Positions 41,943 to 52,705 of a stretch of 64,000 bases of DNA are shown in pieces; positions within the stretch are counted from its first letter, which is position 1, and every line of letters begins with the position of its first letter. Both the position numbers and the translations under genes were made by a program. Source of the DNA: Fulvia fulva (lineage: Eukaryota > Ascomycota > Dothideomycetes > Mycosphaerellales > Mycosphaerellaceae); assembly GCF_020509005.1 (NCBI RefSeq), contig NC_063020.1, positions 3,286,001 through 3,350,000 of the forward strand, given 5' to 3'. The notes beneath the pieces are model-generated. The model saw only the letters and a list, made by a program, of their open reading frames with translations, searched no databases and was not told the DNA's origin.

Positions 41943-43198
41943 TCAACCCTCGATCCAAGCCTTGAAATCGCCTTCGATGTCCACACTAAACAGCCAACTA
42001 CTGTCAATCGAGCCACCTTCACCATTCCACCCAGGCAGACGTCGTTTGTTCATTTCGTTAGTGAGATCAGTGACACCCTCGACCCTTGCTTGTCGATACT
42101 GTTGCCACCACTTCACGCCTTCTTCCCACCGCGTCTTGCCATCATTTGTAGACGACATGACCAACGAAAACGCATGCACATCTTCATACGCCTGATTGAC
42201 GCCTTGGCCAGCCTGTGTATTGTCAGCAGTTGCGTGGCCGGGAACGAGGCGCGAGGGCAACAACTTACTGCCGGTGGAATGGCGTGAGCGGCATCGCCTA
42301 ACATGATGACTCTTCCCTTCTCGGAACTCCATTTCGTCAGCTTTGGCACGGTGTAGAAAGGCCAGATTGAGAGCGTGTCGAGTGGTACGGCATCCATAGC
42401 CGACTGAATCATCTCGTTGTACGAGTCGTATCCCCCTCGAATGATCTCCAAGAGCTGCTTCTTATCAGCCCACAGCGCATCCCACTCAGCTCGAGAACGT
42501 TCGTGGGTGCGGTACTGAGTGCCAGCGAGGACCTCTGATCCTTCTGGGTTCTGAGGCGCCATGACGAATGCACCCGTGCTGCCGTGGATGCCGACCGGCA
42601 TTGAGTACGGCTCGAAGGGTAGCTTGATTGCTGCTGTGGGTACGGCACATGTGACGGCCATGACGTTGGAGAAAGATGGCACTACATCTGGGTCGATGTA
42701 CTTCCGGACTGTGCTGTGGATACCATCTGCGCCGATGAGGAGGTCTGCAGTCTTCTGCTCACCGTTCGTGAAGGCAAAGGTGACTCCAGATTCATCCTCT
42801 GACACGACATGGGAGAACTTGATTTCGTGGACGATTTCGATGCCAGCTTCTTTGACCATTGCTTTTGACTCATCCAGCAAGACTTGTCGACAGACCCGGA
42901 GAGCATCGTAGCCAAATCTGTCGGCGTTGCCCATTTCGTACGCACCCAGAAGCTTGTGTTCATTGTTGCGAGAGGTTAGGTCTCTGAAGTGGTAGCCTTT
43001 GTCCTTGAACCTGCTGTAGATGCCGATCGTGTCCAGAGTTCGAAGGGCGTTGGGGGACAACATGACAGCTCCTTCAGATCTGACATCTGGTTTGCGGAGC
43101 TCGTAGATAGTGCTGTTGATGCCATGCTTCTTGAGGAAAAGGGCCAGGGTGAGTCCAGATAGGCCTGCTCCAATGATGGTTACGTTGTCGAAAGTCAT
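41943..43198 (-). CDS. FAD-dependent monooxygenase (salicylate hydroxylase-like)
   Basis: Exons 43198-42269 and 42212-41943, with a 56-nt intron 42213-42268 (GTAAGT...ACAG). The join AIPPA-AGQGVNQAYED restores the family motif and gives 399 aa. Class A flavoprotein signatures: N-terminal GAGLSG dinucleotide motif at 10-15, DG motif (LLIGADGIHSTVR) near 160-170, and GD motif (VIMLGDAAHAIPPAAGQG) near 300. These enzymes hydroxylate aromatic substrates with NAD(P)H and O2. The substrate cannot be told from sequence; salicylate hydroxylase and related catabolic or secondary-metabolism enzymes share this build. No signal peptide. Divergent from the WSC gene; no biosynthetic cluster partners are visible. 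Confidence 0.9.
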
Positions 43199-43729
43199 GA
43201 TGCTGTTGGTGAAGTTGCTTCGACATCCTTACTGCCCATCTTCAGCTCAGCTCATCATCGGCCGAGCTCGCCTCTATACCGCATCGAAGACGCCAGCGAC
43301 AGGACTGTACGACTTCGCGTAAGCATCGTCGACGCCATCATCCCGTGCCATCAAGGGCAGGACAGAGAGACAACACCTGAAGAAGCTTGGAAGGAGTGCA
43401 GTCAGCAGCATGTCCGTGAAGACTGGCTGAAACAACACCACCACCCAGCGACCTCCGCCATGACATCAACTTCAAAGGCTGTACAAACACCCCATATCTG
43501 CCTTCACACGTCCGCTCTCGAGCACCATGTCTCAACACGCTCCGAGACACATGGTTCTACCACCGCCCTCACCTTGGGCGTACTGTAGGTCGTTCTCGAT
43601 AACGGCTCCGTGTAAGTTTCGTTGGCGCAACCATTCGTGTCTCTAAACTCTCCTACCTCAACGATACCAACAGCCACTGCATCCTTCCTTATTATGTCGT
43701 CCCAATAACCCAGCGGGACCACCGACACC
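43199..43729. promoter_or_regulatory. Shared promoter region, monooxygenase and WSC gene
   Basis: A 531-bp divergent interval. No specific element was recognised. Confidence 0.45.
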
Positions 43730-44259
43730 ATGCTGTCCACCCTGATCGGCGCCCTGCTGGGCTCAGCAATATCAATCTCCGCCCAAGACACCAGCATCGT
43801 CTACCCAACCACCGCCGCGCCCACCGCAACGACCGTCCCCTCCCTAAACGGCTACACCTTCGCCGGCTGCTGGAACGAAACCGACCGCCTGACAGAAGGT
43901 GGAGGCGCTCGCGCGTTACAAGGAAACACCGTCAGTACCCATTAACCACTTCTCCCAATGCATACTTACTCACATCCACCCAGACCGCATCAAATACCCT
44001 AACCCCCTCCTCCTGCATCTCCTTCTGCGCCAGCCTCAAACCCGCCACATCCTTCGCTGGCCTCGAATACGGACGCGAATGCTACTGCTCCAATTACCTA
44101 AGTCCTTTCACGGTGGAGCTGAATGCTTCGATGTGTAATTTTGCGTGTAATGGGAATGCGTCGGAGATCTGTGGTGGGGAAGGGACGATTAGTCTGTATA
44201 ATAAGACGGGGGACGTCAAGAGTGAGGGTGTGAGGATAGGGAAGGGGGCGGGGGCTTAG
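43730..44259 (+). CDS. Secreted WSC-domain protein
   Basis: Exons 43730-43930 and 43984-44259, with a 53-nt intron 43931-43983 (GTCAGT...CCAG). The protein is 158 aa. A signal peptide (MLSTLIGALLGSAISISAQ) precedes a WSC domain: YTFAGCWNETDRLTEGGGARALQG, CISFCAS, FAGLEYGRECYCSNYL, CNFACNGNASEICGGEG and ISLYN, with the expected eight cysteines. WSC domains bind wall carbohydrate. The frame ends KGAGA-TAG at 44257-44259. In the same frame the next 17 codons, to TGA 44311-44313, encode a hydrophobic tail (YGVVGVVVGVVGLGMVL) that would complete a GPI or membrane anchor. So the protein is either secreted as read or a recently truncated anchored form. Confidence 0.85.
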
Positions 44260-44313
44260 TATGGGGTTGTTGGGGTGGTGGTGGGAGTTGTGGGGCTGGG
44301 GATGGTGTTGTGA
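44260..44313 (+). other. In-frame hydrophobic tail after the WSC stop codon
   Basis: 17 codons in frame with the WSC gene, directly after its TAG, followed by TGA. Composition is Val/Gly/Leu only, apart from Tyr and Met, as in GPI-signal tails. A splice removing the TAG would need a G-rich intron of 32-45 nt without a branch site, which is unlikely. Confidence 0.55.
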
Positions 44314-44625
44314 TGAGTGAGGAGGATGAGAGGTGCTGGGAGGTAAGAGAGTAGGATTTACGGGATGGAGAGAATGCCATGGCGCGAAGCTTTGGCATGA
44401 GATGTGGGAAGAAACAGGACGATGGAATGTACAGGTTTGAGAAGATGTCGGGACAGAAACGGGTGGTTGAAATTTACAGCATTGCGAAGATGGTTGAATA
44501 GAAAGAGAAGAGTTACAGCTTCAGGAAGAGCTGCAGACAGACCATCAAAACCGACAGAGATATGACAGGAAATAGTATGTACACGACAACACCAAGAGCC
44601 ACCTTAGGTTCCCTCCCTCACACCT
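44314..44625. other. Intergenic 312 bp, convergent
   Basis: 3' flanks of the WSC gene and the kinase gene. Nothing else seen. Confidence 0.5.
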
Positions 44626-47600
44626 CTATCCCTCCTTCTCCTTCTCCTTCTCCTTTATCTCCCCCGGAAACCCCTGCACCCTCAACCTCCCACTCCCCTT
44701 CTCCACCCCCTCACTAACCGGCAAAATCGTAGGTCTCCCACCCACCGCTCCCCCACTCCTCCTAACCCTCCCATTCCCCACCTCCCTCAGCTCCAGCGTC
44801 CTAGGTCGTCGATACGTATACCCAAAAAACGCCCCCTTCTTCCTCAACTCAAGACACTGCTTCCCCACCACCGGATCCCTCAACATCTTATCCCTCGCCC
44901 GCTTCTGCTCCCTCTTGCCTCCGTTCTGCAGCCCGTACGGCGGGGGTTCCTCGCATCCTTGCTCAATGCGTGCTTCGGCGACTTCGACGACCCGTTCTGC
45001 GCGCCAGTGCTCGTAGTTGGTGCCGCAGTGTTCTTTGATGCGTTGGAGCTCGTCATCGGAGCAGTCTTCGAGGCCGAGTTCGTGTTTTTCGATTTTGGTC
45101 CGTTCGGCTTTCCAGCGGGGATAGTGGTGTCCGAGGACTTGTGCGAGGTCTGAGTCGCTGAGGCCGCGGTCGAGTTGTTCTCGGGAGATCTTGTCTTTGA
45201 TGCTGATGTAGCTGGACGAGTCGTTGGATACGATGTCCTTCTCATCCTCGAAGTACTTTGTGATGCTTTGGTTCTCCTTCACCCTCGGGACGAAGGGCGG
45301 CGTCATCATGTGCATCTGCGACCACGGAATGCCGTGGAAGAATTTATGGGTTTTGATCTCTTCGGCGCCGTTGGGGTAGACGTGGCGCGTGAGGAGGCTA
45401 TTCGTGTTGGAGGCAGCGGAGAGGCGTCGTCCTAGGCCCACTTCGCGAGCGCGGTATTGGCGGGAGCTGAGGCGGGCTTCTTTGTCGGTCAGGAGTTGTT
45501 GCATCAGCTCGATGGCAACATGAGTTGGTGCCGGAAGCCATCGCTTTGCGTCAGAGGTTGGCCGGGCCCAGCGCTCGTTGTCAGGAAAGTCTAACGCGGC
45601 TCTGTGGTTGACAATAGCTTCTTTCGTCTTCTGCCGATTCTCGCAGTAGAAGGGTGTACGGCCGTAGAGGCATTCGTAGAGGATGATTGCAATGCTCCAC
45701 CAGTCGCAGCGTCCGTCGTATGGCAGACCTTGGACCACTTCTGGCGCCATGTATTGACTCGTGCCGACGACACTGCGAGCAAGCTTGCGACGTTCAGTCC
45801 TGTTGCGCCAGTTGAGCAAGCCTTCGCGACGAGCACCTTCTTCTGGGTCAGACCTCAACGGACTCTTGCCTTTGCTGTCGGTGCCATCTCGCTGGCCATC
45901 GAGCTCCTCTTGTGCGTCGAACTCGTCACCGTGGATCTTGATGCCGATCTTCTCGAGGAGTGTCTCACGTTGCTCATTGTAGTACGCTTGGCAGTGTGCC
46001 CAGTGACCATTAAATGCGAGGCCAAAGTCCGAGATCTTCAAATGACCACTCGCGCTGATGAGGAAATTGTCTGGCTTGACGTCGCGATGGATCCACTTCA
46101 TCTTGTGTGCCTCCTCGATGCATAAGATCATTTCTGCCACGTACTACCTGGCAACACTTTCTTCCAAGACATCCTCGCGCAGCAGGAGACCAAGGAAGTC
46201 GCCTCCGATCATGTATTCCATGACCAGGTAGAGGTTGGTGTTGTCCTGAAAGCTGGCGACAAGCGGCACGACCCAGCGGGAGCCTTCTGAGGCGACCAAA
46301 AAGTCTCGCTCGGCACGAAGATGGCCTTCCTGGCTGGCACGAAGCATGTCAGACTTGCGGATGACCTTCATGGCGTAGACATCTGGCAATGGCTTGCCGG
46401 TCGGGAGGTTCCTCTTTGCAACGCCTTCGTTGAAGGCCGCGCTACTGGATCTGCGACTCTTCTCTCCATAATGATCATCACTCTTGTCATCGCCGTTGGG
46501 CAACGACTCGGGTCGACCTTCCGTGACTAGACGAACGATACCGAAACTTCCCTTACCGAGGATTCGAACAGTGTCGTACCCAGCAATCGATATGCCTTTC
46601 GTGTTGTGTCGCTGGATTGACGAGGCATTGAGCACTCTGACTTGACGAAGATGATCGCTCTCTGCCTTGAACCAGGCCTGGCGAGCCGTGTTTCTTTCAT
46701 CGTAGGGCATGCCAACATCGCACATTCTTTGCTCGAACTTCTTGCGTCGTATCGATCGTGGCGATGATTCTTCCATCAATGTACTGTGGTATGTCTCAAG
46801 CGCACACTTTGCAGCCGCAGCGTTCTCGACTGTCATGATGGAAGGCTGTATGTCGACGACTGTTTCTTGCACCGGGATGTGCAGATACCGTCCGACGTCC
46901 TCTTCGATTGGCGGCAAAGCATTCTCGTCTGCGTTCCCAATGTTCTTGCCCGTGAACTGGCAATCTTCAGGAGTCGTGCGTTTGTGCCTCGAGCCTGACG
47001 ATGGTGTACCGAGCGACGTGAAAGAGGTGGCTCTGGTTGATGTCGTGCTGGCTGGGGACCACATTGAACTCATGTCTGGGAGGGAACTCGTCACAGATGA
47101 AGCGGTCTCCGGTGAGAAGTGGTCAGCGTGATTATTCTGATAGTGCAACGGCTCAATCGAAGTGTCCAGGAACGGCATGTTCGGAGCTGCTTTTGACTTG
47201 GCACGATGGACAACAGTGTCCGTTCCAGTGGTAAGGCTGAGCTTTGCGGTGAGGGCCTCCAGCCGTTGTGTAGTCCTCTGAGAGCGGGCACTCGACTCTC
47301 TGGTATGTGATCCGTTGATAGGCACGCCATCATCAGCGGGTGGAAGGATGCCATCAGGTCCATCGTTGACACCATCTAGCTGATCGTCCATGCTCAGATA
47401 GTCTCCGCAGCCTTCGAAGCGTACAGAGCGCTTCCTTTGTGGTACATTGGTCTCGCAAGTCTCAGCCCCCGAACCAAAGCCCAGTCTGCCTCGCTTTCTG
47501 TAAACTTGTGCGTTGCCTTCAGCTGACATAGCAGATGGAGGGGGTGTGGCGGTGCGGTGGCATGGTCTTGCAGAAGTTCCATCAAGCATCAATTCGCCGT

Positions 47601-47888
47601 CGGCAGCTACGACAAGTCAGCTCGACAGTCCCTTCATGGCTGAGGAGTAACATCACCTTTTGGTGGCATCATCTTGGCGAGAAACCTGGATGCTTTGACC
47701 CTAAGCTTGTGCCTGGTGGTCTGCTTGGGCGAGGAGACCTCTGAAGCTGGCCGTGGAGAGGTTACTGCGTTGCTGCGAAAGACTCGGGAACACCTCTTCT
47801 TGAGCGCCTTGTCAATGTTCGATACGTCGAAAGAGCTCGAACTGGGTTCGCTTTGTGCCTTGCATCTACGACCCAGGAACAGATGCAT
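44626..47888 (-). pseudogene. NDR-family AGC kinase with an in-frame TAG in the kinase domain
   Basis: Exon 1 is 47888-47657 and exon 2 47606-44626, with a 50-nt intron 47607-47656 (GTGATG...GTAG, branch GCTGAC). Phase is kept over 1071 codons. After a long disordered N terminus come the NDR Mob-binding region (KKFEQRMCDVGMPYDERNTA), glycine loop GKGSFGIV, VYAMKVIRK, IHRDVKPDN, DFGL, a long activation-segment insert, and GTSQYMAPEVV. The C-terminal hydrophobic motif is FFGYTYRRP. It resembles Cbk1/COT1/Orb6 but is divergent, probably a third NDR paralogue. TAG at 46144-46146 sits between ESVAR and YVAEMI, exactly where NDR/AGC kinases carry an aromatic residue (Trp expected). Everything after it is intact. 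It is either a fresh nonsense allele, a sequence error, or readthrough. Confidence 0.8.
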
Positions 47889-48628
47889 ATTGCATGCCGC
47901 CCGCCAATAATAAAGATGACTGATTGTGAAGATGGGGATTGATGTTGGGTGTTAGAGAGAACTCACCAGGGAAACAAGTAGATGAAGATTGCATGTAGCA
48001 ATTGCGAGGACATTCCTGACTACTCTTGCCGTTGGTGCGCATGCTGAATGGCTCTTTCGATGTCTGCCTTAAGAAAGAGCATGACCGTCACCGAGAGACC
48101 TCGCCGCCAATGTCGCTGCTGCTTGTCGTGGTGACCATGAGGCTGCCATGTGTCCCATGTGTGCTCGTTGTTTCCTCTCTTTGGCATGAGACACAGGATC
48201 GGAGACCGACACGTGAGTGTCTCGCGAGTCGATTTTCGTGGCTTCCATTGACATGGAGGTCGATATCGTAAGATGGTGAAGGCCAAGATATGCGCAGGCA
48301 CAGCAGTCACGAGGACGACATGTTCATCTCCGCTGCTCGGGGTGTCGCTGTGAGCCTGTGAGAGGAAGGGTTGTAATGGTCGCCACGTGCATGGGTTGTC
48401 AAAGAAAGTGCGCAAGCGCCACTAGCCGACTTCCGGATCGCAGCCATCTCGAATCTTCGCACTTCGCACACAACCCTGACATCTTCCACCACACCAAACA
48501 CTACTTCAACGCAGCCCACAAGCCTACCAACGCCCTCGCCGACCACCAGTGACACCGAGTCCAACCTCTCAACACCGTCGAAAGACCAGCAAAGACCCTA
48601 CCCGTCGACACCGTGGCAGAGCAGCGCA
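47889..48628. promoter_or_regulatory. Shared upstream region of NDR kinase and antizyme genes
   Basis: A 740-bp divergent interval. The last 150 bp are C-rich and pyrimidine-biased, as expected for an antizyme transcript leader. No other element recognised. Confidence 0.45.
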
Positions 48629-49661
48629 ATGGCCATGTTACAAGACTATAATCACAGTAGTAGTAAAAGTAATTACGCCCGCAAGACCTCGACCGAGTCA
48701 TCTCGTCGCTCCAACACCCAGGCAAGCGCCTATGCCGTCGACGCCAACACCATGGCGCTGACCGGCTTCCACTTCTCTACCTGCGGGGCAGGGGGAGCGG
48801 GTAAGTCGCGCAACACCACAACTCTCAATAAGATGGACAAAGGAGACTGACATGGCAATCGCAGGGTCGTGGGTTTGAGGTCCCTCTAGGGGGAATACCA
48901 TCACCACCGCCGTCTCCAGACTTGGGCACGACACGCCCAAGTCTCCAAGCGCGAAAGCGCAGCGGAGACGCCGCTAGTCACATCATGGAAGAGTGTGAGA
49001 GACTCTTCTGCGAGACGCTGAAGACTGTATTCTTGGTTGAGAAGGATACCGGTCTTGAGAACTCGCTGATGATGGACTTGCGTAACAACAACGTGAGTAC
49101 CACCAGCACGAACGGAGCAGGCACGAACTGCAGGCCAATTCCACAGCCGTCGCAGCATCATACTACATTCCAGCATGGCCATCCTACACCATCGCCTTCG
49201 CCAGACGGTCGCATCTATCCCAAGCATGGAGACCTGATCAAGGAATACGTAGAAGTATGGGACTATGCCGGCGGCGCCCGGTTCCGTGGATTCGTAGCTG
49301 AGAAGAACAATGAACGCGCCATGTTCATCTTCTTTGACAAGGAAGTCATCAGTATGGACCTGAAGCCAGGGTAAGTCCAACTCACATCACCACAAACCAC
49401 ACCACATAGCCACTAACATCACAATCTTCCAGCCTCATGTCCCTCCTTGAACTCTCCACAAGCTCCCACTTCGCCTGCGACCAACTCGTCATCTGCGTAG
49501 ACCGCACCGCCCCCCCCTCCGACGTCCAGGACCTAAACAAATCCCTCGGCTGGGTAGGATTCGAGCTCTCGACGCTCGACGAATGGTCCGCCGGGGCCGC
49601 CAGAAGCAGCACCACCACATGCATAAGCGACCGGTACATTTTCCTTGGCATGGACCTCTAA
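48629..49661 (+). CDS. Ornithine decarboxylase antizyme, +1 frameshift gene
   Basis: Exons 48629-48800, 48865-49370 and 49433-49661; introns of 64 nt (GTAAGT...GCAG) and 62 nt (GTAAGT...CCAG). ORF1 starts at ATG 48629 (MAMLQDYNHSSS) and, after splicing, ends at GTT-TGA with the stop at 48876-48878. Skipping one base there joins it to ORF2 from GAG 48877 and gives 301 aa. ORF2 holds the antizyme domain: LIKEYVEVWDYAGGARFRGF, MFIFFDKEV, LLELSTSSHFACDQLVICVD, GWVGFELSTLDEW and the ending ISDRYIFLGMDL. Antizyme binds ornithine decarboxylase and targets it to the proteasome; polyamines stimulate the frameshift. 49093-49146 is a possible additional 54-nt stop-free intron. Confidence 0.92.
48873..48878 (+). 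promoter_or_regulatory. Programmed +1 frameshift site GTT-TGA
   Basis: The last zero-frame codon GTT (48873-48875) is followed by TGA. Reading resumes at GAG 48877 in the +1 frame, which stays open to the antizyme C terminus. A slow stop codon after the shift codon is the hallmark of antizyme genes; most use TCC-TGA and budding yeast GCG-TGA. A short CCC/GGG hairpin is possible at 48882-48892. Confidence 0.85.
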
Positions 49662-50855
49662 AACCACCACAACGGGAATCACCAATTCGAGTGATTCTAC
49701 GAGAGGTGTCTGGTTGAGAGTGGAGTTGGTGTGCATGCGTAGATAAGCTTCCGACCTTGCTTACTCGACACACGTCACAGTCCGGTCAAGGGCAGCTGGC
49801 AGCTCTCATGCAGTCATGTATCTACTACTGCTGCATGATGCAAGTGCAAGGCAAGGGTTCTCTTCAGATGTTGTGCATATTGGGGTTGGGGTTCTGTTTG
49901 GTTAGTTTTCTGCGTGCTGCTGAGTGGATCTCTCTTACCGCATCGGGTACATACTCAAAAGCATGTGAGTTCACATGCAATGTTGGCGAAGCGTGAGCGT
50001 ACACCAGAGCGTTCGTGAGTTGGATAGAATGGGAAGAAGTTTCTTACAAGTCATCGATTCAACTTTCGGATCGAGTATCTCTCGAAGCACATTGTACAGG
50101 TGAAAGCAGTAGAGACATCATCGTAGAGAAGAAACTTTTTCAGCACAAGCTACCAGCAACATCTAGCATTCCATCTCATATCCCTCAATCTCATCATCAA
50201 CGGGGCATCAGGCATATATCCGAGTTTTTGATTCGCATCATCAGCATTACCGCAATAACGCAGCAGAAGCGCAAATTCACCCATCTCATATTCCCACCAC
50301 CTCCTTGCTCACACATTTCATCATCATACTTTCGTCCCTGGCTGAAATCATCCCTGCTTCCGGCACACCATCCCACTGTATTATCCGGTGCCCGCTGAAG
50401 TGGGCTCCTCCTTCCCAGACACAAGCTGATATCCCAAGATTTGCACTCGGAGCGGTGACCCGTCTCGGACGAGCTCTTGAGAAGCGAAGCAAGGCGTGAA
50501 ACAAGGAAAGCAAAGCAAAGCAAACAAATCAAGGTAGATGTCGGCTGAAAAGTCGACGCTCAATGTCTCGTATCAAGCTCGTGGTATTGAGTCGATCGTT
50601 GACATGTCGCAAGAAAAAGCTGAAAGATATAATTTCGCTGGCTGGTTTATCGGGTTTTCGTCCGTGACAGAATTCGTTCATCATGAGTTCCGGTTGTAGG
50701 TTCGTGGTCGTGATTCTCGTAAAGTCGGAAGTACAGTAAAGAGACATCTTCGACAAATGAAAAAGGTTGCTTCGACTCTTGACGCAAGTATCTTGGCCGT
50801 GTGCGCTGTCGTTTTAGTCGTAGTCAAGCTGCCGTGAGAGCGCCATTAGGTAGTA
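49662..50855. other. Intergenic 1.19 kb, convergent
   Basis: Between the antizyme and stuA stop codons. An AAAGC-type short repeat lies at about 50507-50524. No gene is supported; the 3' UTR of stuA may occupy part. Confidence 0.5.
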
Positions 50856-52705
50856 TTACCGCCTCACAGCACCGCCAGCTTTGAGTGATTGTGGTGTACT
50901 GATTGGCCGCGCAGACATTGCTCCAGGGTCTGTTCGCTGTCGCTTGTGCTCGCCACTCGCACTCAGAGGTCTGCCGTATGGATCGACTTGGTCGTCGTCC
51001 TCGCGCCCACGCTTGATGCCGTTCATCGCTGGGTGCTGAGGCGCAGGTTGGTAGCTTTGCTGAGCTCCATAATCCTGGCCGTTGGGGGCGCCAGCACGTG
51101 TGTCGTTACTCATAATGTAGTTCAAGTTGCTCTGTGGCAATTGGTTGGGTCGTTGCGGCGTGTTGTTGTAGCCCGTGTAGGGGTTGGTCGTACGTGGGGT
51201 TGCTCTGCCAGAGCCGTTCTGGTGAGGCGAATGTGTCATCTCTGGTGACACGTGCGAAGAGTCTGGGTGAAGAGGTCCTGGCGCTGGGTTAGGCTTGTAA
51301 TTGTACGACAGTCGTCTTGCGCCATAAGACGCACTGGTGTGGGTATATTCACCCTCGTGTTCACCCTCCGCATCTTGCTGGCCACCATATCCGCCGGCTT
51401 TGTGATCAGGGTGGTCGTTCTCTGCGCCTGCGCGAGCAGGAGGGCCCATTTCAGTCTTGACGGCTTCTGGGCTCGAGTGAATGTTGCCGTAACGCTGCAC
51501 GCCTGGTTGCTGGTGCGTGTACTGAGATTGGCTGTACGAGCCCGGTGTCGAGTATGATTGCGAGTACGGCGGCTGGCTCGTCTGATACTGAGGCATGCCT
51601 TGCGAGTTGCCAGGAGGCGTGGATGCTGCTGGGGTTGTTGGTACACTTCTCGCAGCAATGCCAGTATCAATTTGGAGAGGCTGACCTGAGTTTACTGCAC
51701 CTGCTGAATTCCCATACTCATACGAGCTTGGCATGTTGCCGTTGGCCATGGTCATGCTCGACGCACTTGTCGGTGGTGTTGGGAAAGTGTGTGCCCTGTC
51801 GAGTTGTGGCCTGCCAGACGCAGGGTGGGGAGCAATGGAGTGCGGCTGCGGTGGAATGCTCGCATTAATCGGATTGCTCATGGAGTGGTGGTGCGTCAAG
51901 GCTGGTGCTTGTGTCCCTTGCGGCGTACGCATGTACTCTTGCGAGGAGTCCGGTCGACGCGCAGCCATCGCGGCATTGCCGATACTCTGTCGAGCCTGGT
52001 TCGTGGGATGATAAAGAAGAGCACCAATGTTATGAACGAAAAGAGGGTACAAGAGTTCTGTGATCTTCTCCTTGTTCGCGAAGTCCAGCGCGCGATCGAA
52101 TGGGATCCTGTATCAGTCAGTCCACCGAACACTCGCAGTAACGTGGGATCGACTTACCAGACACCTTTCAGGTGCATCGGACCGATTTTGACAACGTGAC
52201 GCGTCTTCTCGCTCTTCAGGATACCATCACGACGTCCACGCGTCATGCCAGCGACGTTCAGCAATTTGGTGCCGTTGATCATGTGGTTGTCTTCACGTCT
52301 CGCAACGCAGACGCCATTTGCCTCGACCTGGAAGCAGAGGCTGCCCTCGTCTTCCCAAAGAGTTGCAGTGACTCTTGGCTTCATGCCGTGAGGCGCGATC
52401 TGGCCTGTCGTATCGAAAGACTGCTGGAATTGCTGGCCGCCACCCGGTTGCTGAGGTGCTGACATGGTGGGTAGAGGTAATGAGTTGACCATCTGCCCAG
52501 GCATGGAAGAGCTAACAGGATGGCCTCCCTGCATTGGTGGCATGGACTGGCCATACTGAGGATACTGGGGATAGGCTGGTTGCGCATAACCATGCGGTGC
52601 TGGCTGCAAAGGCTGTGGTGCGCCGTAGTTCGAATATTGGGTCATACTTGAAGCTGGTGGTGGTGCTGGCGCATGCTGGTCCATGTACGGCTGTGGTTGA
52701 TTCAT
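50856..52705 (-). CDS. stuA: APSES transcription factor StuA
   Basis: Exon 52705-52158, 50-nt intron 52108-52157 (GTAAGT...ACAG), exon 52107-50856. The join gives [19 protein letters not shown] and 599 aa. The start is the first in-frame ATG ([11 protein letters not shown]), which matches the known N-terminal motif of Aspergillus StuA. The frame stays open 106 codons further upstream (to TTG 53023) without an ATG and with Ser/Gln-rich sequence, so an upstream exon could add a longer N terminus. The APSES domain runs from [23 protein letters not shown] through [19 protein letters not shown] and [10 protein letters not shown] to [15 protein letters not shown]-terminal KRGREDDD and KRQR cluster is a likely nuclear signal. 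StuA controls conidiation, hyphal development and effector expression in related fungi. Confidence 0.93.
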
